From the NCBI RefSeq assembly GCF_005405485.1, contig NZ_BJED01000009.1, positions 1-64,000 on the forward strand: DNA of 64,000 nt. Reading direction: 5' to 3'. The stretch comes from Enterococcus hulanensis (GTDB lineage: Bacteria; Bacillota; Bacilli; Lactobacillales; Enterococcaceae). A program made the position numbers and the translations under genes. Under the pieces are notes generated by a model, which saw only the letters and a list, made by a program, of their open reading frames with translations, was not told where the DNA came from and did no database searches. How positions within the stretch are numbered: position 1 is the first letter of the stretch; every line of letters begins with the position of its first letter. Of this stretch, positions 1-7,511 are shown piece after piece.

Positions 1-129
1 CCCGCATTCCACCGTTAAAAAGGTGTCAATTTGGGGGTCAAAAGGCCAAATTGGAATTCGCATTCTTTTTTGAAATCATTTATCTTTTAGTCACCGGCCG
101 GTACAAAAAATCACATGGAGGAAAAACAG

Positions 130-333
130 ATGATCCAACCATTAAGCAACAAACTACAGGTCTTAGTTGACCAAGGAGCAGAAAAGTTAAAGAAAATCAG
201 CTTCCAAAACATCATCGATAACCCAACCAGCGAACAAATCATTGAGCTTGGCGAAATCATGACTGCATTGTCGCCAGACGACAGCTACTCAGACAGCGTG
301 ATCTTAACGACTCAGACACGCTACTCTAAATAA
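130..333 (+). CDS. DUF1659 family small protein
   Basis: A 67-residue protein of unknown function. The pattern of a short beta-rich N-terminus, a central KKISFQNI stretch and the helical SEQIIELGEIMTAL stretch fits my memory of the DUF1659 family. An in-frame ATG lies at 115, but the ribosome binding site GGAGG (117-121) sits inside it and is spaced 8 nt from ATG 130, so 130 is chosen. It heads a row of closely spaced plus-strand genes with a DUF2922 protein, the usual partner of DUF1659. Confidence 0.7.
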   Translation: MIQPLSNKLQVLVDQGAEKLKKISFQNIIDNPTSEQIIELGEIMTALSPDDSYSDSVILTTQTRYSK

Positions 334-353
334 ACGAATAGGAGGAAAAATGA

Positions 354-551
354 ATGTTAAAACTTGTCGCAAATTTCAAAACCAGTGAAGGAAGAAGTCA
401 AACCTGGAGCTTTGACAATCCTACAACGACCAAAAGCTCAACGGAGATCGAAGACTTATTAGACCGTTTATCCAATGTGAAGCTGTTCGAAAAAGATGGC
501 GCATTGCTTTTCAATACGGTCGATGGTGCGAACTATGTCGAAACGACTTGA
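354..551 (+). CDS. DUF2922 family small protein
   Basis: A 65-residue protein resembling DUF2922, with an N-terminal LKLVANFKTSEG strand, an SWSF/TWSF-type core and a C-terminal LFEKDGALLF segment. GGAGG at 341-345 is 8 nt before ATG 354. An overlapping ATG at 350 is out of frame. It is 20 bp downstream of the DUF1659 gene. The molecular role is unknown. The N-terminus of the protein at 1118 is a second copy of the same domain. Confidence 0.72.
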   Translation: MLKLVANFKTSEGRSQTWSFDNPTTTKSSTEIEDLLDRLSNVKLFEKDGALLFNTVDGANYVETT

Positions 552-651
552 ACGGAAATCTTTAAGAAGAAAGCCTAACTCACTTTGAGGTGGAGCGGCG
601 AACTTGTCGCTCGCTTCTATTAATAAAAAATTAGAAAGGATGCGAACCAGA

Positions 652-1077
652 ATGAAGGTACAAGACCTCGCTCTCGATCATCGTCAATTATTCTCATTAA
701 AACCTGAAACACTGGAAGAACGGATCACATGGTTCTATCAACTTACACAAAACAGCACTGTCACCATTAAATACATTTTGACTTTACGCGTACGATATCA
801 ACTTGGAGCGCAGGAGTTTGCCTACATTCTAAAGGATCTTGTTCGCTTCCTGTTTCTGAATACGAAAGCTACTCGCACCATGAAGCGGTTCTTTCATTAT
901 TTTAAAGACTATTTTTTAGACCTTGAATGGAAAACTTTGTCACTGAAATTGTTCTCTGTCCGCAGCTTCGGCGAAAAGGCCGCATCACTTGTTCATTCTC
1001 TTATTTCACTTGTCCGTCCTGAAGAAGCAACTGAATCGTCTCCGCCGTCACTTGATCGAACAAAATCTACGCAATAG
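652..1077 (+). CDS. Uncharacterised basic helical protein
   Basis: About 141 residues from ATG 652, or 157 from TTG 604. I do not recognise a family. It is rich in Leu, Phe, Arg and Lys and mostly helical, with no clear signal peptide. ATG 652 has AGAAAGGA at 633-640; the alternative TTG 604 has GAGGTGGAG at 587-595, so the start is open. It lies between two DUF2922 genes on the same strand with short gaps and probably belongs to the same transcript. Confidence 0.55.
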   Translation: MKVQDLALDHRQLFSLKPETLEERITWFYQLTQNSTVTIKYILTLRVRYQLGAQEFAYILKDLVRFLFLNTKATRTMKRFFHYFKDYFLDLEWKTLSLKLFSVRSFGEKAASLVHSLISLVRPEEATESSPPSLDRTKSTQ

Positions 1078-1117
1078 CTTGACCTACGCAAAAATTAGAG
1101 GAGAAAGGAGCAGAAAA

Positions 1118-1966
1118 ATGATTACAAAAACAACAAATTTAGTCGCAACGTTTAACAACAGCATCGGCGGGAAACATGTCTGGACCTATCGAAATATCGA
1201 TACCAGCGTATCAGATGAGACCATTGAAGAGTGCTGCGACCTTTTAGCAACCTTGGGAATTTTTGAAGCGAATGGTGTGAAGCTCTTTGATTCTTCGGTG
1301 TCTGCCAAGTATGTGCACAAGACTGTCACACCTGTTTTTGATCGAAAGGCTTCGGGTGGTGCGAAGCCGGTCTGCTTTCCTGTTGAGAATGTTGAGAAAA
1401 CTAGTGAAGAAGTTGAGGAAATGGCTTTGCCAACTGTGGCGCAGCAAGAAGTGTCCACACAAGACCTAGCAGAAAAAACGGAAATTAACCACTTTTCATT
1501 AATAAAAAATAATCCACAAATCGAAGAAAAAAGCACAATAACAGATAATAAACTTTCTGCTAGTATCCCTGCGGTTAGGCTAAATTCTGCACAACTACCC
1601 ACACTTTTAGCACAAGAGACTGAGTCAAAAACAGAAAGTAAAGTGTCCACGAACAAAGTAATTCCGATGCAATTGCCTATAGAAGGAATCCCTGTCCCTC
1701 AGCAGCCGGCTGGTTCTTACAAAATGCCAAATAGCTACAGTTATCAGGACTTTACAAAGGAACGAGTCACCGAGTTGGATCGATTCCTTCAAGCAGAATC
1801 CTTACTTCAAGAGAAAAAAACTGTCACCGAGCCTGCCGAACCGCCTGAAAAACGGATCGACAAGAAAAAGCAGGTTGGACTCATTCGGCGACTGTTAAGT
1901 CGAAGGAACAGCCCAAACAAAGAAGGACCGAAGATTCGGTCACATGATCCCGCCGATCGCGACTAA
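1118..1966 (+). CDS. DUF2922 protein with long C-terminal tail
   Basis: A 282-residue protein. Residues 1-66 repeat the DUF2922 fold seen in the gene at 354 (NLVATFNN, HVWTYRNID, LGIFEANGVKLF). The rest is a long low-complexity tail rich in Glu, Lys, Thr and Gln that ends in a strongly basic stretch. AAAGGAG at 1104-1110 selects ATG 1118; the frame is open from 989, but that part overlaps the previous gene. DUF2922 proteins are normally about 70 residues, so the tail is unusual. Function unknown. Confidence 0.65.
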   Translation: MITKTTNLVATFNNSIGGKHVWTYRNIDTSVSDETIEECCDLLATLGIFEANGVKLFDSSVSAKYVHKTVTPVFDRKASGGAKPVCFPVENVEKTSEEVEEMALPTVAQQEVSTQDLAEKTEINHFSLIKNNPQIEEKSTITDNKLSASIPAVRLNSAQLPTLLAQETESKTESKVSTNKVIPMQLPIEGIPVPQQPAGSYKMPNSYSYQDFTKERVTELDRFLQAESLLQEKKTVTEPAEPPEKRIDKKKQVGLIRRLLSRRNSPNKEGPKIRSHDPADRD

Positions 1967-2005
1967 ATTCTGCCCTTCTCTAACTAACTATGCGTAGGTA
2001 ACCCA

Positions 2006-2039
2006 TTCACGTCGTCGACCTCCCATCTGGAAAGGAGGT
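2006..2039 (+). promoter_or_regulatory. Structured 5' leader of Fst-like toxin mRNA
   Basis: ACCTCC (2018-2023) is complementary to GGAGGT (2034-2039), the toxin ribosome binding site, so a stem-loop would hide it. TTCA plus GTCGTC (2006-2016, one bulged base) is complementary to GACGACTGAA (2137-2146) in the 3' region, allowing a long-range 5'-3' helix. Both features match the known RNA I design of Fst/par loci. Confidence 0.6.
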
Positions 2040-2045
2040 GATAAT

Positions 2046-2138
2046 TTGAGTGAGCTGATCCGCTATGTCCTCGCTCCCCTCTTTGTGGGATTGGTCGTTG
2101 CCCTTGTCAATCATTGGTTAAGTGGGCGCGATCCATGA
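2046..2138 (+). CDS. Fst-family type I toxin (membrane peptide)
   Basis: A 30-residue peptide starting at TTG 2046 with AAAGGAGG at 2031-2038. It has a short polar start, one hydrophobic helix with the Fst signature APLFVGLVVAL, then NHWL and a charged tail GRDP. Fst peptides of Gram-positive par loci insert in the membrane and are kept silent by an antisense RNA. The leader stem over the ribosome binding site and the shared 3' terminator support a complete toxin-antitoxin RNA pair rather than a chance ORF. The antisense promoter was not pinned down. Confidence 0.72.
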   Translation: MSELIRYVLAPLFVGLVVALVNHWLSGRDP

Positions 2139-2151
2139 CGACTGAAAATAG

Positions 2152-2186
2152 AAATACCTGCGATCTTCTAACGTTCGCAGGTATTT
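2152..2186. terminator. Bidirectional terminator of the par-like locus
   Basis: A perfect 12-bp stem (2152-2163 with 2175-2186, core ACCTGCGA) and an 11-nt loop. In par loci the toxin RNA and the antisense RNA converge on one such terminator. The rest of the gap to 2460 holds no gene I can support. Confidence 0.65.
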
Positions 2187-2460
2187 CATAGTGGTTTATG
2201 GCGGCGATAATAGACACATTTTGATAAGAGCCTTCGCGTTGTAGAACACTTCGCATCACTGCTGGACCAAAATAGCAAGCTAAGGCAAAGCCCACAAACA
2301 TAATTCCGTAATTAATGCTATTGTTTTTTTTGCTCCAAACTGATCTACCGTAACGAAAGAGAAAATGGATAGAACACCTTGAGTCTACCAACAGAATTGT
2401 CTTATTTAGATTTGTACGCTCCACAATTCTTGTGTTGTTATTGTCAGGCATTCTCTAGCC

Positions 2461-3838
2461 TCACTTGAAATAATCAGCAATAGCAATGGTGACAATATCT
2501 GGTCTTGCTCCGATGTTAACTGGGAATTTTGAGAACAGGTACTTATATGTAGTATAAGTATCAAAATGTGCGGCTCGTTCATCCAGAACGTCCACTGTTT
2601 TATTTGCTTTAAAGCTGTTCCGCCACTTACATTCACCAATAAGCAGCTCTTTGCCTGTAATCGAGTCAACGACCACATCTATTTCCTGAACATTGCCTTT
2701 TCTGTCCTTTCCCCACCATTTTCCAAATGACTTAGCAACAAATGGAAGCCGGCCTCGTTCATTGAGTCTTCGCAAATATTGTCGAGTCACTTCTTCAAAT
2801 ATCGGACCGATGAAATCAGGCAAATCATTGAGCGCCAAACCAGCATAGTGCTCTCCAAACCCCCGTTCAATTTCTGCCCTAACTGAAAAGACATAGCGAT
2901 ACCAAAAGGCTATGAAGTTTTCAGTAATATGGTATTGGCTTGTCTTCCCTTTAAGTGGATTGGAGCCAAATGGGGTAATGCGCTCAATATAGTTCAATTC
3001 CTGCAGCGTGACAAGATACTTTGAGATCAAACTGCTTTCCAACTTTGTAAAACCTGCAATCTCACCAAGTGTGTTTGAACCACTAGCAATCGCCTGCAAG
3101 ACCGCGTTATAATTCGCCGGCTCTCTAAACTCTTGCTTCATCAGCAGAATACCTTCATTAAGTAGATAACCATTGATGACAAAATAGAGTTCTCTGAGAT
3201 TCTCGGCAAAAGACAACTCTGGATCAATCAACGAGAGATAGTAAGGGGTTCCACCAATACATGCATAATACCTTATCTTGTCCTCATCACTAACATTAGG
3301 ATAGAATCTTGCTGAATCATAGTAATCCATTGGACTTAATTTTAGTTGGCCTGTTCTTCTACCAAACAAAGGACTTTTCTCGCCTAACACCTCGTTTTCC
3401 ATAAAACTCATTGATGATCCGCAGAGAATCAAGAAAATATTTGTCTCTTTAAAATCATAATCGATGACATGCTGCAAAATAGAGTTGAGGGACTTATTCG
3501 CTGATACGGCGTAGGGATACTCATCAATGACGAGTACCAAACGCTCATCTCCAAACTGTTCCTTAATAATAGAAAAAAAGTTGTTCCAATCATCCACAGT
3601 TGGAAACCCTCTGATCCCAAGTTTCTCCCCCACTAATTTTGAGAATTTCTGTAAATTTAGCGAGTCATTCACCTCTTCTGCAGGTAGATAAAGTGCATTC
3701 TTCTCTCTGATAAACTCATTTAATAATGCAGTTTTTCCAATCCGCCGCCGACCGTAAACAATCGCCATTTGAAATCCTTTTTTATGGTACATCCGTTCAA
3801 GAGTTTCAAGGCTCCTTCTCTCTTCCAAGAAACATCAT
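2461..3838 (-). pseudogene. AAA ATPase with C-terminal DUF234, N-terminal frameshift
   Basis: Member of the archaeal-type AAA ATPase family with a DUF234 C-terminal domain. Counting from TTG 3828: Walker A GRRRIGKT at residues 26-33, Walker B VLVIDEY around 99-104, a helix-turn-helix region in the middle, and a nuclease-like EIDVVV...GECKW motif near the end. The family usually begins FIGREKE; here ATG 3838 opens with MMFLGREKE and then hits TGA at 3806-3808. Deleting one base near 3811 joins this to LETLERMY. Translation from TTG 3828 would give 455 residues without the normal start. It is either a recent pseudogene, a base-calling error, or a shortened protein. Confidence 0.65.
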
Positions 3839-3954
3839 GGCAGCCTCTTGTTTTACTACTTACGATTATTATACTTTTGAGTAGTAAAATCATCTGGTTA
3901 GGTAAAGAAATATCCTCATTGTATTTTTTGGGAGATTAAATGAACAGAAGGGAG

Positions 3955-3986
3955 CCATGACGACTGGAAAAAAACAGACATCCGCG
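3955..3986 (+). other. Relic of a second par-like 3' end
   Basis: CCATGACGACTG at 3955-3966 repeats exactly the 12 bases at 2133-2144 that end the Fst-like toxin gene, and is again followed by a short hairpin (ATCCGC/GCGGAT, about 3980-3996). No intact toxin ORF precedes it: the frame gives only MNRREP before the stop. Confidence 0.35.
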
Positions 3987-4012
3987 GTTTGCGGATTCAT
4001 GATAAAAAAAGC

Positions 4013-4043
4013 TTGGGACAAAGAGTGCATCTCTTCGTCCCAA
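4013..4043. terminator. Intrinsic terminator hairpin
   Basis: TTGGGAC...GTCCCAA with an inner AAGAG/CTCTT stem and one mismatch, A-rich on its left side. It most likely ends the minus-strand tetR transcript. Confidence 0.6.
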
Positions 4044-4108
4044 ACTTCACTCACTTTCTTCTGCTGATATTCTGACTGTTAATCGCAGTTATCCACCTAG
4101 TAAACAAA

Positions 4109-4711
4109 TCAATACCGATAGCCTTTTAAAAAATGGTCCATCGAGTCTAGTACAAAATCATCAAGTCTATCACGTTCAATCAATTCACCATTCACCATGG
4201 TCGTAATACCTAATAGGGTCGCATATAGAACCAGCCCGATTTTTAGCGGGTTGCCAGGTTGAATTATCTTTTGCTCCTGTCCGCTGATAATCAATTCTAG
4301 AATCGGAGAAAATGCACTCTCTGAGGCTTCTTTCATCACTCCCAATTTATCATCACAACACTTACTAGAATTCATCAACTCAAATAAAGCGGCGTTGTCT
4401 GCAGCAAAATGTGCAAAGCTCAAGGCCGCATTATTTAAGCGCTCTAACAAGGGGATTTCGCTATCAAGAGAGCCTGCCTTCAACACTTTTTCCAATTGGG
4501 AAAAGCCTTGTACTGCCAGTGAATCCAACAGGTCTTGGCGATTTCTAAAATGGCGTTGCGGCGCGGCATGACTAACACCGATTTCTCTGGCGATTTCTCG
4601 GATCGTAACCTTTTCTACCCCTTTTTCCAAGAGGATTTTTTGGGCTACTTGCAATAATTCAACTCGTAAATTTCCGTGGTGGTAAGGGTGAGTTTTCTTC
4701 ATATTCTTCAT
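4109..4711 (-). CDS. TetR/AcrR family regulator
   Basis: A 200-residue repressor. The N-terminal HTH covers about residues 18-60 (KVTIREIAREIGVSHAAPQRHFRNRQDLLDSL), typical of TetR proteins of the YPYHHGNLR subgroup. The C-terminal ligand domain is not diagnostic. An alternative in-frame ATG lies 9 nt downstream. It is divergent from the Spx-like gene at 4982; a strong promoter for that gene with partial dyad symmetry around it lies just upstream of this start, so autoregulation or control of the neighbour is possible but unproven. Confidence 0.8.
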   Translation of the reverse strand: MKNMKKTHPYHHGNLRVELLQVAQKILLEKGVEKVTIREIAREIGVSHAAPQRHFRNRQDLLDSLAVQGFSQLEKVLKAGSLDSEIPLLERLNNAALSFAHFAADNAALFELMNSSKCCDDKLGVMKEASESAFSPILELIISGQEQKIIQPGNPLKIGLVLYATLLGITTMVNGELIERDRLDDFVLDSMDHFLKGYRY

Positions 4712-4760
4712 AAAAAAAGCCTATCACAAAGAAAAAGGAAAAACAATCAAAATGTTTACG

Positions 4761-4789
4761 TTGACAACATATTGTAAGAGCGGTATATT
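4761..4789 (+). promoter_or_regulatory. Sigma-A promoter TTGACA-17-TATATT
   Basis: -35 TTGACA at 4761-4766, a 17-nt spacer and -10 TATATT at 4784-4789. The -35 lies inside TGTT...AACA dyad symmetry (about 4753-4769), a plausible TetR operator. It points at the Spx-like gene about 190 nt downstream, with a small CGGGA/TCCCG hairpin in between. Confidence 0.6.
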
Positions 4790-4981
4790 AAACTTGTTTC
4801 CACTGTCAACATCAACGGAAAAATCGGGAATAATCCCGCTTGCTAGATTTTGAATCTTAGCAGTCAATTTCCTAGTTATAAATGAATTCTTCCAAGCATA
4901 AAAAAGATGGTGCTGAAGTTATTTTGGTTAGACGTCTCACTCAAACGTAAACAAGTGAAAGTAGAAATGGAGGAATTTATT

Positions 4982-5374
4982 TTGTTAAAAATCTATGTAG
5001 AGAAAAACAATAGTTCGAGTCGCAAATTGATCAAATGGCTTAAACGACAAAAAATCGACTATGAAGAACGCTATATTGATACAAAGCCATTATCAGAAGA
5101 TGAGCTGCTAAATATCATGAGCTTTACCGAAAATGGCTTCGATGATCTTTTCAGCTATCGAGCAATGAAGGATATGAATCTCGATGAGGACTCAGTTGAT
5201 TCGTTATCAGTCAAAGAACTTGTAAGACTAATGGTGAAAAATCCACGGCTGATCAGAAAGCCCTTTGCGATCAAAGGGAAACAAATGATCGTTGGCTATG
5301 GTAAAGATCAGGTGCAAACATTGATTCCTAAAGAAAGACGGTTAAAAGCTATCCTGCATTACCAATTTGGATAA
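4982..5374 (+). CDS. Spx/ArsC-family protein without CXXC
   Basis: A 130-residue protein collinear with Spx: an N-terminal thioredoxin-like strand (LKIYVEK), the family block LSEDELLNIMSFTENGFDDLFSYRA, then KNPRLIRKPFAIKGKQMIVGY. Spx binds the RNA polymerase alpha C-terminal domain. The redox CXXC near the N-terminus is replaced by Asn/Ser residues (NNSSSRK). GGAGG at 4969-4973 is 8 nt from TTG 4982, which is preferred over ATG 4907 and ATG 4967. Confidence 0.75.
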   Translation: MLKIYVEKNNSSSRKLIKWLKRQKIDYEERYIDTKPLSEDELLNIMSFTENGFDDLFSYRAMKDMNLDEDSVDSLSVKELVRLMVKNPRLIRKPFAIKGKQMIVGYGKDQVQTLIPKERRLKAILHYQFG

Positions 5375-5455
5375 TCATGCTTGGCAAAAATGGCCTACTG
5401 TCAAGCTTTACAGTTTTCAAAGCCTGCCAGAGGTGTTTAATTCAAGAGTTTTGGG

Positions 5456-5488
5456 AGTACAGAAAAGAGACATTTTCTGTACTTTTTT
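5456..5488 (+). terminator. Intrinsic terminator after the Spx-like gene
   Basis: An 11-bp stem AGTACAGAAAA / TTTTCTGTACT (5456-5466 with 5473-5483) followed by a T run. Confidence 0.75.
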
Positions 5489-5630
5489 GATGTGAGCCTT
5501 TATTGACGCCGATTAGGACGCGCTGATCGGCTTGTTGATAGCTTGTGCTTGAGCATGCGATGCCCCATCCGCCAAATTTTTAAATGTCATCGTATAACCA
5601 AGTCTTTTTTGATTCACTTGAGATCATTCA

Positions 5631-5667
5631 AAAAAACGGTATCAGCGTTATCCTTCGCTGATACCGT
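5631..5667 (-). terminator. Intrinsic terminator of the lipoprotein gene
   Basis: A perfect 12-bp stem (5636-5647 with 5656-5667). Read on the minus strand it is followed by a T run (5631-5636). Confidence 0.75.
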
Positions 5668-5676
5668 TAGTTGCTT

Positions 5677-6321
5677 TTACAAATTCTGAGTGTTCATCTG
5701 TTCCACTGACACAAAAGAATTCAACATCTCAGTGATAGTCTCGGCATTTCTATCATAGAAAGAAGGAAGTCCTGCAATATTGACTACGACATAGTCTGCC
5801 TCTGTTTCTAAGAAATAATACTGAATTCCCACATTCGCTCCGTCAGATACCGTTGTAATGGTGTATAAATATCCTGAGTAATGTGCCGTTTGATACGGGA
5901 CTTCCTTTCTAGATTCTTCCTTAATTTGAACATCCTCGTCTGAAACAATTTGACCTATCATCGCATTTTTGAAGGCATCGATTCCTTCAAAATCAGTTTT
6001 TTTCATGCCATAAATCATAATTACTTCTGGATTATTTTCATCACTAGCATAAAAATCAAAATCCTCTTCTGATGTGACCTCCCAGTTATCTGGAATCTTA
6101 ATTTGATAGGCTGCTTCCTCAATCTGGAAGTCCGCAGCTTTAAATATAACCTTCTTTTTAACACTGGACGCCTTTGTTTTAGCGGTCGACTGTTTGGTTG
6201 AGGAAGTTGTCTCTGTACTTTTTTCTGTACTTGACTCCGATATACTCGCTTCCTTTGCTCCACCAGATCCGCACCCTGCTAAAATTGCACCCAACACCAC
6301 AAAAACAATCCATTTTTTCAT
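5677..6321 (-). CDS. Putative lipoprotein, PsbP-like fold possible
   Basis: A 214-residue secreted lipoprotein. The signal peptide ends in the lipobox LAGC with Cys17; a Ser/Thr/Lys-rich linker (about residues 20-60) is followed by a compact globular domain (YQIKIPDNWEV...YYFLETEADYVVVNIAG) that looks like the PsbP/YjaZ-type lipoprotein domains, though I cannot name the family. Anchored to the outer face of the membrane. It is monocistronic with its own terminator. Substrate or partner unknown. Confidence 0.7.
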   Translation of the reverse strand: MKKWIVFVVLGAILAGCGSGGAKEASISESSTEKSTETTSSTKQSTAKTKASSVKKKVIFKAADFQIEEAAYQIKIPDNWEVTSEEDFDFYASDENNPEVIMIYGMKKTDFEGIDAFKNAMIGQIVSDEDVQIKEESRKEVPYQTAHYSGYLYTITTVSDGANVGIQYYFLETEADYVVVNIAGLPSFYDRNAETITEMLNSFVSVEQMNTQNL

Positions 6322-6610
6322 TGTAACCCTCCATAATTATATTTTGATAGCCTTTCCAAATATAACTACAGTTTACACTAATTTCAAAGTGATTAATAAT
6401 ACCATTTATTATTACTAATAAAAATTCGAAAGAAATTATCTTTAATCACAGAAAATTATTTTTTTACCCTAAAAACTAACTGTTGATTTCCAAGTTGTAT
6501 GACAGCCATTCTCTAAACAAGTTCCCAGATCGCAAGTCGGCGATCTTACTCCGATTGAAGTCTGGAATAAGACCGCCACATAGCTATTAATTGTTATACG
6601 TTAGCATCTA

Positions 6611-7060
6611 CTAAAACTCGTTAAAGCTGTTGGCCTGAACTTTTTCATTCAAGACTTTCTTATTGACCATATCCGTTATCTCAAGTGCGCTGATAATTAC
6701 TTCACCATTGTAGTTCTGATCCCGATCGTAAATCATGCCGGGAATCACCTGACAAAGTAAGTCACGATTGCAATGATAGCTAAGCGTATTTTTTGGCGAC
6801 CAATAAGGAATATCCACATGAAAATCGAAGGACCCTAAGGATCTTTGGGTATCTGTCCCCTGTGCAACTAAGCTGATCTTAAATTCAGGACCTGCTGCTT
6901 CTCCATGTGGAGTAATCACTTCATAAGCAGCTTTGCTTTTGGCAGGAATATTCGTTGGAAACGAAACAATTGCGTTTCGTGCATTAACGTATTTGTATAC
7001 TAACTTTAAATCCTGATCGGTTGTATTAGTAACAGTCAATTTAGCAGTCCATTTCGACAT
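6611..7060 (-). CDS. Uncharacterised 149-residue beta-rich protein
   Basis: No signal peptide or membrane helix. The start WTAKLTVTNTT, the alternating polar/apolar pattern, and the motifs GPEFKISLVAQG and SFDFHVDIPYWSP suggest a beta-sandwich. This faintly recalls small lipid-binding folds such as aegerolysins, but I do not recognise a definite family. An AGGAGGAG-like site precedes ATG 7060. The only near neighbour on this strand is the Mga-like regulator 450 bp upstream, which makes it a possible target gene. Confidence 0.6.
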   Translation of the reverse strand: MSKWTAKLTVTNTTDQDLKLVYKYVNARNAIVSFPTNIPAKSKAAYEVITPHGEAAGPEFKISLVAQGTDTQRSLGSFDFHVDIPYWSPKNTLSYHCNRDLLCQVIPGMIYDRDQNYNGEVIISALEITDMVNKKVLNEKVQANSFNEF

Positions 7061-7511
7061 AGTATACTCCTCCTTTTCTCTTTACTCTTACTAGAAAACA
7101 AGTGTAAGCTTTGTTACACATTAAGCATACCATGACAGTTAGCAATAAAAGAACAACTATAGGATGCCTTATTTTTATATTTTATAAAAATAATGGGTAT
7201 ATAATAACTTGTAAAAAGAGAAAAACTCGTAAATTAGTCACCAATAAAGATTTATATAGCAGAAATTCCTAAATTATGGGGATATGACCCCATAATAATT
7301 TTTAGCGTTAAAAATAATAAGTCCAGCCGTTTCAGCTAAAAATAACGGAAAAGCACGATCTATTTCATAATATTTTTTAATGGTTAACAGCTAAATCTCT
7401 TTCATTGCTCAGCTATTCAACTAAAATTAAATCTTTTTCGTACGTTCTTAGACAAAAAGCGGCAGGCTAAGAAAATTCCTAGCCTGCCGCCTTTTAACTA
7501 TTCATGTATTT
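7061..7511. other. AT-rich intergenic region
   Basis: 451 bp without a gene. It holds the regulator's terminator at its right end and a very AT-rich stretch (about 7140-7440) upstream of the gene at 6611. Such bendable DNA is where Mga-like activators usually bind. No clear repeat was seen. Confidence 0.5.
7459..7490 (-). terminator. Intrinsic terminator of the Mga-like gene
   Basis: A perfect 11-bp stem GCGGCAGGCTA / TAGCCTGCCGC with T-rich flanks on the minus strand. Confidence 0.75.

Noticed and set aside
1186-1656. 156-codon minus-strand ORF
   Set aside because: Lies wholly inside the DUF2922-tail gene, Ser/Phe rich, no ribosome binding site; antisense shadow.
2107-2451. 114-codon minus-strand ORF over the par terminator
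   Set aside because: Runs through the terminator stem and has no convincing ribosome binding site or family; kept only as possible antisense RNA region.
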